Of a stretch of 64,000 nucleotides of DNA, positions 12,158 through 21,195 are shown in pieces (the stretch's first letter is position 1; each line of letters begins with the position of its first letter). The notes under the pieces are model-generated. The model saw nothing but the letters and a program-made list of their open reading frames with translations, was not told the origin of the DNA and ran no database searches. The DNA comes from Bullera alba (lineage: Eukaryota; Basidiomycota; Tremellomycetes; Tremellales; Bulleraceae): positions 310,001 through 374,000 of the forward strand of contig BCIX01000007.1 in the NCBI GenBank assembly GCA_001600095.1. Reading direction: 5' to 3'. The position numbers and the translations under genes are program-made.

Positions 12158-13921
12158 ATGTCAATCTGTCCAGTCATCAGCACAAGCTCTCCCCGAGGGT
12201 CATCCGAATCAACTCAGGCTCACTCCTCATGCTGGACCTTACCCCTAATCTCCACTGACGCGGCACTGGTCCCTTACAAGCTCTTCACCGGAAAAGGAGT
12301 ATATGTCAAGAGCTTTCCTACCGTCCGCAATGTGCCTTTGGGGCTTCTGGCAATTGCTGCGGCCCCGGATCGCCCACACTCCCCTACTCCATCTAGTAAC
12401 AACACTATCTCAGCGCAACAAGCCTGGCTCATTGGCGCAGAAGGCTCCAAATGGATAGAGCCTGCCGATCCAGCGTTGTCCATCAACACCGATCATTCCA
12501 CACCAGACCAGGAGCGCCTGAATCGTGAGCTCTCATAGAGGCCGCACAGCTGATTGTGCAAGTGGTCAACGCAGCGGTCAGTTTCGCAGCATCGCGCTCC
12601 AAGGCATTCCGCTTCCGACGAACTCGCCGCATGTTCGAGCAGGTATGTGGGGTCTGCCCTACCCCTTCATGTCATGCACTGAACCACAACTAGCTGCGAG
12701 ATGCCTTTGGGCTGTACCAAGGTAATTGGATCATTGCCAACGCCCTCTTCTACCTGACAAGGCTTAGATTCCCCGTTCAGTCCCTTTGTGGACCGTACAG
12801 AAGACTGTGTGCGAGGGTTCTTAGCAACCTCGAGAACGCAAGTGGAAGGAGCATGGTGAGTGGACCTGGGGGATCCGGCAGAGCTGATGACAACCAGGGA
12901 CTGCGACCAGGCCATCCAGCTAGCCGGTGCGTGCAGCAGCAACATACTTGGGTACTGATATCGGATACCCAGACATCACCGCCGCTTTCATGGCATACAT
13001 TCTGGCCCAAGGAGTCTCGCGAAGGTCAACAGCTATCCAAGCAGCGCTGTCAATCGCTCAACGCGCTGGGAACGCATTGGCTACTGCCGAAGCCCTGGAA
13101 CAAAGGCTCACTGATCCAGTTACCTTCAACGCCGCAGCTTGGGCTGCCTGGGGCGGACAGTACGCTGCGAGGGATGGTGATGGAGGGCAGGATGTCTGGA
13201 CAACATGTGGCAGTACCAGCGAGAGGGTTAGCAACCAGTCCATTGCGGTGTTGGAGGATGGTCTCTGCCAGATCAGCTATGCGCAGCACAGTAAGTCTCT
13301 GCCAGCCAGTTCCCCTCCCTCCTCCCAAAAGCGGACAAGCTTACAGCTAGACACAGTACCCAGCCATCAAGCAATGTCCTACTCTGTTGAAGATCATGTC
13401 CCCCTCGACTACATCCCCTTCGAAAGAAGAATCATCATCTCTGTGGCCCCACCAGCTCTGACTGGTTCCGGAAGCTCCTCCTCAAGCAGGCTGACAGAAC
13501 TGGTCACAGCTCCTGCACCTTGGACATGCTCAGAAGCATGGCGAAGGCGAAATGCATACAGCATTGAGCCCCACATGCTACAAGGCCCTAAAGACTTTGA
13601 CAAAGAAGAGTCACACATCCAAGCAACACATCAGCAAATCTCAATCTGGGCAGACACAGCACAGCTTCCACTTGATGCTCTGCCTGGCATGGGTATTCGA
13701 GCACGCTGGCGTCAAGTGCAAGGTCAGGGAAATGGAGCAACATTCTGGACTGTGCAGATCAAAGATTGTGAGTTTCCTCTCATCCAAGTTCTGACATACC
13801 TGTCTATCCTCTGATGTATTGAGGCTTGCCTGGATTGCAGTAGCTTCCTGCAATATGCTGACTGACCTAACTCTACTCAGATGTTCTGCCAGCTTTCTGG
13901 ACCAGTTCCATCAATGCATAG
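12158..13921 (+). CDS. Hypothetical protein, eight exons
   Basis: I do not recognise the family. A consistent eight-exon model (12158-12524, 12575-12642, 12694-12721, 12768-12855, 12898-12926, 12973-13290, 13351-13767, 13881-13921) gives 451 codons with every phase matching. The 60-nt intron before 13351 needs the acceptor CTAG rather than the nearer TTACAG, which would frameshift; intron retention also stays open. The protein has a Ser/Thr-rich N terminus, a basic patch (FRFRRTRRMFEQLRDAFGLY), an Ala-rich helical middle (AAFMAYILAQGVSRRSTAIQ) and no signal peptide. It borders the repeat island, so it may be lineage-specific. Alternative: a decaying gene. Confidence 0.55.
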
Positions 13922-13947
13922 GCAGTCCGCACACACTGCTTAGCCGT

Positions 13948-13990
13948 CCATGTATGATATTTATGTATGATATGTATGTATGATATGGTG
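13948..13990. repeat. Short tandem repeat TATGTATGATAT
   Basis: Three imperfect copies of a TATGTATGATAT-like unit just downstream of the unknown gene and at the left edge of the repeat island. Confidence 0.6.
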
Positions 13991-14344
13991 TGACAGATGA
14001 GCAGTGATTATTGTGTATGCATCATATCTCTAGCTCCTGATCATGAATCTTAAACATCAATGTGCCTTTGGTCCTGCTGGCCTACAGTTACAATCCGGTA
14101 CACCAGGACACAATATTTGCACAGCTGGAGTAGAACAAGGAGTGCAAGGAAAGCAAGGGTAGACTCCAAGCATGAATGGAGGACAGGAGTTGTGGTCTTA
14201 GCACAGCTTGACTACACTGTAGTCACTGTAGTCTGCACAAGCTTGATCAACTAGACTGTTGTCCAACCGTGACTGACTACATGGCAGCCAGTACAACACC
14301 ATCACAGTGGCAAGGTGCTCCTTGTACAGTATATGAGGTCAGGA

Positions 14345-14600
14345 GTTCATAGCTTAATTAGACCTTTATCACAAGGATCAATCTATTGGCAGTCACTTGT
14401 CTAATGCCCACTCAACTTTGCTTGCTGATCCTTCCAAGCTACCTCTGACTAAGTTCACTTTGTCCCCCTGCGTTACTGAGTTCCCTCAAGGCTCAACCAC
14501 GTCTTTGTCAGGTGATGATACCCTGCTGGTATCACCTGAGTCTTGTACACAATTGTCTTTGTCCACCCTTTGCCAATGTAGGGCTTCCCTCACAACAGAT
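14345..14600 (-). repeat. LTR-like segment A (degenerate)
   Basis: Shares ordered motifs with the other LTR-like segments: TTGCTTGCTGATCCTTCCAAGC, then GGTGAT...GGTATCACC, then CTTTGTCCACC. It is in the opposite orientation to the solo LTR at 14630. Ends are not clear. Confidence 0.5.
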
Positions 14601-14629
14601 TGTAGCACCTACCTGGGATAGTGTATTGC

Positions 14630-15076
14630 TGTTACAACCCGGTCCCGAGAAAGCCCGAAGGTCGGGAGAGGTGGAAGACAACGGTTGTAGGACAGGCTCG
14701 GGGAGGACGCGGAAAGTCCTACCTCCAAACTGATGAACTTGATCGAGTGTCAAACAAGGGAGAGGAGGGTTTGGTAGCGCTCGGAAGGATCTTAGTTGCG
14801 GCAAGCGAAGGCAAGTGGGCTTTAGGCAAGTAACTTATGATAATTTGATCCTTGGAAGAAAGGATCAAAGCATGCTACAAAGCTATCTACTTATAGACAC
14901 TCGATGTCCTATCGAGCTTGAGTACAGAGGGACTGAAGTATTGGGTTCCGCAGAAGGTTTGGTGGAATCCGCAACTAGCATTGGGTTCCGCAAGTGGCGT
15001 GGTGGAATCCGCAAGTAGTGTCGGGTTCTGCAAGTGGCGTGGTGGAATCCGCTATGGCACGGACAGGGATGTGACA
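14630..15076 (+). mobile_element. Solo LTR, 447 bp, with 5-bp target duplication
   Basis: Starts TGTTAC and ends GTGACA (TG...CA termini with short inverted ends). It is flanked by the perfect direct repeat ATTGC (14625-14629 and 15077-15081). It contains a tandem array of GGTGGAATCCGCAAG-like units at about 14935-15055. A diverged relative lies at 16169-16920. No internal element adjoins it, so it is a solo LTR, presumably left by LTR-LTR recombination. Confidence 0.8.
14935..15055 (+). repeat. Tandem GG(T/A)TCCGCA-type array inside solo LTR
   Basis: Units of roughly 20-28 bp alternate GGGTTCCGCA and GGTGGAATCCGCA. The equivalent place in the second LTR is expanded (16695-16885). Confidence 0.65.
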
Positions 15077-15369
15077 ATTGCTTCTGCCATCATTTGTACT
15101 GCTGTCATGCAACTAAGAAAGCCTGCATGTTGGCAGCAAGTACAAGGGAAATGTTGTACTATGAGTAGCTCAGCAGACCCAAGACCCCAACACTCATTCA
15201 CCCAACTAGCAGAATTGCGGGATTACAAGACTGCAAGATTGCAGGACAGCAAGATGGCAGAAAGTAAGGAACTCGGCAGGATTGCGGGATCCTTTGCTAT
15301 CGCAGAGTTGCCAGTCAAGGGAATGCCTGCCCTCAATGTGTTTACAAGTCAATAGTTCATAACATAAGT

Positions 15370-15600
15370 CTGGTCCTTCTTCCAATGATCTAGATATCTC
15401 CTAAAGCTAAAGCTTGCCACAGCGAGTTGTTCCGAGCTCTTTCCAGCTGACTACCCTTCCCCCTTTCAGGAATTGCTCAATCAAATTTACCATTTCATAG
15501 ATGGTATCCTTCCGATACCACCCAGGCTTGTCCTTATACCCGTTGCCGTCCCTTTGTCACTGACTTAGAGTATCCCTTGGCAACAAGCCATAATGCGGAT
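15370..15600 (-). repeat. LTR-like segment B (possible 3' LTR of gypsy relic)
   Basis: Carries CCTTCTTCCAATGATC, GAGCTCTTTCCAGC and GATGGTATCCTTCCGATACC in the order seen in segments A, C and E. It lies just beyond the truncated reverse transcriptase, where a 3' LTR of the minus-strand element would be. Strongly degenerate. Confidence 0.45.
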
Positions 15601-15693
15601 GAAAGATGTGATCTTCCTTGATCAATGGACAAAGTTCTGTGGCTGAACATTGGTGTACGGCAAGGTGTCATGGTTCGGATGATAATTGGAGCA

Positions 15694-16145
15694 TCAAGTG
15701 AGCAAGTCAGGCTTGGCAGCTTGTACCTTTGGACAATTTCTACTAACAGAGTTGAAGTCTGACCGACATTGGTGCAGATTGCAAGGTGTTAGCCAGTCCA
15801 AGATGGTCTGAACCTTCCTCTTGTCCATGGTTGTGCCATTTGGCACGACCGCAAAGCCAAGAAACTCCACTTTGTCAGTGTGACACTCACTCTTATTAGC
15901 TTTGGGATATAGGTCTACCGTCCAAAGACGTTTGACAACCTGTTGGGCATAACCTTGGTGTCTCCAGGTCAGGGCAAAGAAGAGAACGTTGTTGAGGTAG
16001 CAAATGACAAGCTGGTCAAGCATATCTCTGAAGTTGTGGTTTATGAGACGGCGTCCAAATGGCATGACCTTGTACTCAAACAAGCCATAGCAAGTCTGGA
16101 ACGCGTCTTTCATTCTTCACCATTGGCAATGGGCAGAATATCGTA
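15694..16145 (-). pseudogene. Ty3/gypsy reverse transcriptase, 3' part
   Basis: Minus-strand translation shows the gypsy order FQTCYGLFEYKVMPFG, then LVICYLNNVLFFA at the YxDD catalytic position (here YLNN, so both catalytic Asp are lost), then FLGFAVVPNGTTMDKRKVQT and ILDWLTP. The in-frame stop before KDAFQ at ~16113 and the missing RNase H and integrase show it is dead. The upstream part of the same domain resumes at about 16925. Confidence 0.85.
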
Positions 16146-16410
16146 GGCACTGTGTAATAAGTTGATTTTGTAACCATATGATCCCAAGAAAAAGCCCAAA
16201 GGTTGGGAAAGGTGAAAGATAAGGGTTTTGGGACAGGCTTGGGGAGAAATTGGAAAGTCCTGCCACCAAACTGATGGACTTGAACAAGCGCCAAACAAGT
16301 GAGAGGACTGTTTGGTAGTGCTTGGAAGGACCTTAGTTGCGACAGGTAAAGGAAAGACACATGGGCTTTAGGCAAGTAATTTATGATGATTTGATCCTTG
16401 GGAGAAAGTA

Positions 16411-16528
16411 CAGGGGTGGGCTCATCGGAGCGGATCCCATGCCTAGATTCCAGAGGATCTCAGGCGTGAGAGCAGAGGATTTGGCCGCCACAAACTTGGC
16501 GTTATCCGTTCTGATGAGCCCACCCCTG
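16411..16528. mobile_element. 118-bp MITE with 25-bp terminal inverted repeats and TA duplication
   Basis: Left arm CAGGGGTGGGCTCATCGGAG begins at 16411; the right arm 16504-16528 is its inverse with 2 mismatches in 25. TA dinucleotides flank it (16409-16410, 16529-16530). The sister LTR has an empty site at about 14860 (GAAAGGATCAAAG versus GAAAG-element-TCAAAG). TA target and short length fit a Tc1/mariner-type non-autonomous element. Confidence 0.8.
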
Positions 16529-16573
16529 TATCAAAGTATGCTACAAACCTATCTACTGGTGGACACTTAATGT

Positions 16574-16674
16574 TTGAGAATGTGCTAAATGCATGTATGA
16601 AGAACAGAACAGAGATAGCGTTCTAGACTCGACTTGAAGGGAAGGCAGAACGGAAGCATTTATGATTTCTGACA
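16574..16674 (-). mobile_element. 101-bp repeated element, copy 1
   Basis: Present here but absent from the matching place in the sister LTR. Flanked by TAATGT on both sides (16568-16573 and 16675-16680). Relatives in the other orientation lie at 18895-18999 and about 19780-19886. Shared core: AACGCTATCTCT and CAAGT...TTGCC/TTCCC. Confidence 0.7.
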
Positions 16675-16694
16675 TAATGTGCTATTGAGCTTGA

Positions 16695-16885
16695 GTGCAG
16701 AGTGGTCAAAGTTCCGGAGTCCGCAGTGGAGTTGGTGGAGTCCGCAGGTTGCTTGGTGGAGTCTGAAGGCTAGCATTGGAGTCTGCAGTGAGATTATTGG
16801 AGTCCACTAAGTAGTGGTTGAGTCCGCAGTCTAGGCTGGTTGGATAGTGTTGGAGTCCGCAGGGAGGTGGGTGGAGTCTGATTAG
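16695..16885 (+). repeat. Tandem GGTGGAGTCCGCAG array
   Basis: About eight degenerate units of 20-25 bp with the core GGAGTCCGCAG/GGAGTCTG. It corresponds to the shorter array in the sister LTR. Confidence 0.7.
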
Positions 16886-16924
16886 CTGATATCTGACATG
16901 GAATGCGCAGGGATGTGACAATTT

Positions 16925-17660
16925 GGATGAAGATCTTGGTTGTCTAAAGCTGAATGAGGAAGGTGCTCACAAAGGGTAAATGAAGGGTACCAATTCTTGA
17001 TGGTTACCTTGTTGACCCCTCTGTAGTCCACGCAGAGACGTAGCAACTTATTTGTAATCTTGACAATGGGTACTGGTGTGCTGTAGCTGGGATCTCGCAG
17101 GGGACAATAAAACTTTTAGCTAAGCTGTTGTCTGGATACTCTTTCAATGCTTTGAAGCCTTTCTCTGACAAGAACAATATCCGCCCATATGGTGGTTGCT
17201 TGCCCTCTCCAATAGGGATTTAGTGGTCCAATGAGCAATGCTTCGGGAGTCTGTTGGCAAGTGCTGCACTGAAGAGCTCAAGGTCAGAGTGCTACTTGGA
17301 GGGTACAAAGGTAGCATTCTCCAAGCTGTTGATGGGATTGGCGCGGGCAAGCATAATTGAGCCTTCTTTGCCTACATAGTGGTGATTTGTGGCAGTGTAA
17401 TGGTCTTTTGCGTCCAGGTGACAACTGGGCTTAGCCGCTTAAGCCATTGTATGCCTAGCACCATACAGCAGCCTTCCAGCTTGGTAACAAGAGCACAAAC
17501 CAAGAGGAATCTGTGTGAGGATAACCCTTGAGGGGTAGAAAGTGACTGCCACAGGATTCAAACCTGCACCCAAAAGTAATACATAATCTGGCAATCAGAT
17601 GCCAGAATTGCTTTGTTACCATTCATGTTTAATTTTGGCAGGTGTTATATTCCAACAGTA
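16925..17660 (-). pseudogene. Ty3/gypsy aspartic protease and 5' reverse transcriptase relic
   Basis: Minus-strand reading gives a protease segment (MVLGIQWLKRLSPVVTW near 17430) and the start of reverse transcriptase (LANRLPKHCSLDH, then GRILFLSEKGFKALKEYPDN, VPIVKITNKLLRLCVDYRGV, NKVTIKNWYPS). Frameshifts and stops separate these blocks. Gene order protease then reverse transcriptase fits Ty3/gypsy. A tRNA B-box-like string around 17550 belongs to this coding relic. Confidence 0.8.
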
Positions 17661-17934
17661 CTCCGAAAGGTTCACACTTCTTGAGCAACACTGTGGCCTC
17701 TTGATGGATCTTGCCTGACTCTTTGTGTCATGAGCCAATCCATACCACCTCATAATCCACGCCTAGCACGCCAGGAGGTTGCAGGCCTGAGGATCTACAA
17801 CGCAGGACATGGAAAGGCTTGGATGAGACAAGACAGCAGAGACACAGCCAAGGCGTTTCATACAAGTCAGCCAAGACAGCTTGTACAAGTACAAGACAGA
17901 AGAGACGTCTCATGCGGAGGAGCAGGTTTCCCTC

Positions 17935-18218
17935 ATACAGTATATAGGTCAATTTTCTAGTGTCTTCTGTTGATCCTTCTTCCAAGGATCAATTTGTCAA
18001 ATTGTTACTCTCTAGAAGCCTACTCAACCTTGCTTGCTCATCAGATCCTTCTGAGCTCCCTACAGCCAACCCTATCTCTCCCTATTGACTGAGCCTCTCT
18101 TGATCACGTCCACCAGTTAGGAGGTGATATCCTTCTGATATCACCCAAGTTTGCCAGTACAACCATTGCCTTCCACTTGTCACCAACCTCCAGGCTTCCT
18201 TGGGTGCAAGTTGTAACA
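17935..18218 (-). repeat. LTR-like segment C
   Basis: Contains GATCCTTCTTCCAAGGATC, CTTGCTTGCTCATCAGATCC and GATATCCTTCTGATATCACC, and ends CAAGTTGTAACA, matching the inverse of the solo LTR start. Together with segment D it flanks the gag-like stretch as an inverted pair. Confidence 0.6.
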
Positions 18219-19429
18219 AGACAAGAGGAAGCACTGAGACCTGTTGGATCTTCTTTGCCTTCAAACCCAGGTCTGTAAGAAGACTATTGTCTTTGTTGGT
18301 CAGTTGGATTGTCCAAAGATTGGGTGTCCAGCAGCCTGGTGTCCAGCAGACTCCTTGGATCAGTCTTTGATGGCATGCATAACCTTGCCTCAGGATAGGC
18401 AGCAGAGGTTGTTGTCCTTTTGCCTTTTGCACTCTGATGGGGAGGCCAACTGTCTTTGAATGGTGGTTGGCTTGCTGTAGTGTATGGCATTGAGCTTCTT
18501 GGTCTTTGGCCAAACTAGAGGTACCAGAGTTGAACTGGACTCAGGTATCAGAGGCCTTGGAGGTCTTGCGGTAGAACGGAATTGGAGGTCTTGAGGTAAG
18601 AGTTGCTGGAGTTGGACTGGCTCTCAAAGACTTTGTAGGGTGGTGGTGTAGTTTGATCTGCTTGCTCAATTTGTTTTTTTGTAGAGACAGGAGTCAATTT
18701 GGACAGCTTGGGCCTGTAGCTAGTTCCTTGGGTCAGTGGGACTTGCCTGCTTGAGCTATTTTGTCCTTGATTGCTTCCTTGAGTCCTCAGTGAAACTGTG
18801 CCCGTGTTGCACGTTGTTCCTTTCACCAACATAGCAAGTCACATGAACTCCGCCTTGTAAGAAGCCCTTCTGTTGAAGGGTATTTAGAGCTTGTTGTCCA
18901 AAATCGTAATGCTTTTGTTCAGGCTTGCCTTCAAGTCAGGTAAAGAACGCTATCTCTGTTCTGTCTTTCTTTCCAAACATGCATTTAGCATATTCTCAAA
19001 GGCTAGGTAGGACAAATGGTTGGAGCTGAAGAATGCAGTGTCTTGAATATGAGTTTGAGGAAGTTTTGACCATGGTGGTACTCTGGACTGGTAGCCCTAG
19101 GTTCCCTAAAGGAGATACTAGTGGCGGCAGTCAAGGTAGGGGTTGGCTTTTGGCCAGCCTCTCTTGGCTGAACATTGAGTGTTTTGAGATGGGTGTTGAG
19201 TTGTTGGGTTCTGGGTGGCAAGTCTGTCAACTTGGGCATGGGGGTCCTGGGTTGATTGAATGTCATGCTCATAGCCATTGTGCTGAGCAGCCATAGCTGC
19301 CAGGTTGGCTTCCAAGGTTGCGTTTGATTCTAGGGTGGCATTGTTGAGAGGTACCATAGAGGGAAGGAGGTACTGACTAAGGATATCCACCAAATGATCA
19401 AGCACAAGCGGTGAAGGATCAGTTGATAC
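18219..19429 (-). pseudogene. Probable gag relic of the gypsy element
   Basis: Several short open stretches on the minus strand (18548-18832, 19003-19278, 19118-19405) are Gln/Pro/Thr-rich and lie upstream of the protease, where gag belongs. No intact CCHC zinc knuckle could be read. The call rests mostly on position. Confidence 0.4.
18895..18999 (+). mobile_element. 101-bp repeated element, copy 2
   Basis: Runs from TGTCCAAAATCGTAATGC to GCATATTCTCAA and matches the inverse of the copy at 16574-16674, including AACGCTATCTCTGTTCTGT. Confidence 0.65.
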
Positions 19430-19720
19430 TGTGACAACTCCTCTCCAAGGAAGCGTGGAGGTTGGTGGCTATTATTAGAAGGCAACGGTTGTACTAGCGA
19501 GTTTGAGTGATATAAGAAGGATATCACCTGCTGGTGAACTTGATTTGAGAGACTTAACTGTAGTCATTAGGGAACTTGTTGACTGAATGAAGGGAGCTTG
19601 GAAGGATCTGATGAGCAAGCAACATCAAGTAAGCTACAAGAGAGTAACTATTGAAATCCTTGGAAGAAGGATCAAGACATGCTATGGACATATGGATTTA
19701 TATAGACATGCAAGCCATGT
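19430..19720 (+). repeat. LTR-like segment D
   Basis: Starts TGTGACAACT and is collinear with the solo LTR (GGCAACGGTTGTA, GTGAACTTGAT, GAGCTTGGAAGGATCT, ATCCTTGGAAGAAGGATC, then a TATA-like TTTATATAGACA). It is inverted relative to segment C. The right end is not clear; a matching target duplication was not found. Confidence 0.55.
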
Positions 19721-19779
19721 CCAGTTGCTTGTTCTAAGTTCTGTGTTGCCAACACAATTCAAGGGTTGCCCACACACTT

Positions 19780-19886
19780 ATCTCATAAATCATAAATGCT
19801 TCCGTTCAGGCTTGCCTTCAAGTTGAGTCTAGAACGCTATCTCTCTTCTGTCTTTCTCTTCATACATGCATTCAGCATATTCTCAA
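19780..19886 (+). mobile_element. 101-bp repeated element, copy 3
   Basis: Runs from CTCATAAATCATAAATGC to GCATATTCTCAA; the third copy of the element at 16574 and 18895. It sits downstream of segment D and may be inside an extended LTR. Confidence 0.65.
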
Positions 19887-20429
19887 AACTTAAGCTTATG
19901 GGTCTGTGTTGCCAACACACCCAACCAAGCTTAACCAGGTTTGTTGCTGACAAACTTAAGCTTGTAGATGTGTTGCCAACAGAAAATACTGTGTCCCTGA
20001 CATAATTACACTTGAGCGTGGCAAGCTGTGCTGATATACACCAGGATGGGTTCTTCACGTGAGTGCAGATGTTGTACTATGTCTATAATTCAAGAAACAA
20101 GGGTCTTGCTTTTGATATGTTTCCGAGATTGGCTTCGTCAGAGCGGCCATGGGCTGGCTCCTGACATCTTGGGTGTGCTTGGCTGATGTCCAGATATGGG
20201 GTGAGGAGTTGCTACGACTGTGCACACTAACCGGTGTGGCAAAGCAACTGACCAAAAGGTACAATATTCCGATCAACCTGGTTGATTGGAATCCGGTTAT
20301 AAGCAGCTAGGGATGTTACAACGTGCAGGGTCGTAACAGGAGTGGTACAAGACCAGCTGGTCACATGTACCTCACTCTCTTTGTGCTTATGTAGGTAGTT
20401 CTTACTCCTATCCCTCCTTTTGAACCTTG

Positions 20430-20690
20430 GCCAAGCAAGGATTGATGTATCAGATCTGCACTCTCTCAAAGCCTACTTGACCTTGCTTACCACTACTCAT
20501 CAGATACTTCCAAGCTCCCTTCAGTTGACAAAGCCCCATTGGCTGGCCTTCACTAATCAAGTAAATCAGTTGAGAGGTGATATCCTTCCAACATTGCCCA
20601 AGCCACTACTGCATAGCCCGCTGCTGCGTTCCCACTTGCCACCAACCTTCCGAAGTCTTCTTCAGTGTGTCATCATCGCATTGGCCTAAG
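20430..20690 (-). repeat. LTR-like segment E (possible 5' LTR of gypsy relic)
   Basis: Carries CTTGCTTACC...CATCAGATAC, TTCCAAGCTCCC and GAGGTGATATCCTTCC in the same order and orientation as segments A-C. It lies upstream of gag on the minus strand, as a 5' LTR should. Confidence 0.45.
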
Positions 20691-21195
20691 CAAGGTCAGG
20701 CATGTTTGCAATGTGATTGCTGAATCACCTGGGCTGATGATTGTTGCCCACAGTCCTAGAGTATGAATAGCATATAATATGACATGACGTGCAATGAACA
20801 GATTTGGGATGCGAGGAGGCAGGCACTGTTAGTCCATTAGAGTTTGAACCGCCCTGCTGCTTTGTGAATTCTTGGTTGAGCAGCTGTTTTAGGATAGTCT
20901 GGCTGGCCTAACACACGCTGGGAAGATTAGGCACGCAATTTTTTATAAGTAGGCGCCCCAGGATTGTCCAGTGTGGGACACTGCTTGCTTCTTTTCTGCA
21001 GCTTTGCTGAACGTGAATGAGTGAGTACATACCGTGTGCACGCTGTATTTGCCCGCAAACTAGAGTGGTACACACAATACTGTACAAAGCAGAGTATAGT
21101 TCCATACAAATGAATATACAGAGAGCAGACTTTCTCCAGCTGTTTGATGCTGTGATGTCGAGCCTGAGACAGGAGATAAACGTGGTGAAAAGATC
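20691..21195. other. Gene-free stretch at right edge of repeat island
   Basis: About 500 bp of AT-rich sequence downstream of the DHH gene. I see no gene, RNA or further recognisable repeat. Confidence 0.4.

Larger units (their letters stand above)
16169..16920 (+). mobile_element. Second LTR inserted in the gypsy reverse transcriptase
   Basis: Related over its whole length to the solo LTR at 14630, ending in the same GGGATGTGACA. It interrupts the reverse transcriptase between the codons for DLH and SAYDI. Flanks carry an imperfect short duplication (ATTTT left, ATTTG right). It is longer than its sister because it holds a 118-bp MITE, a 101-bp element and an enlarged tandem array. Confidence 0.75.

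Noticed and set aside
12927..13814. Single 295-codon open frame read without introns
   Set aside because: Its start lies in an intron and the multi-exon model upstream keeps phase into the same frame; it is part of the larger gene.
17535..17600. tRNA-like B-box string GGTTTGAATCC
   Set aside because: No A-box or cloverleaf fits; it lies inside the gypsy protease relic.
13922..21195. CRISPR-like reading of the GGAGTCCGCAG arrays
   Set aside because: Units are degenerate tandem repeats inside LTRs in a eukaryotic genome; no spacers of even length.
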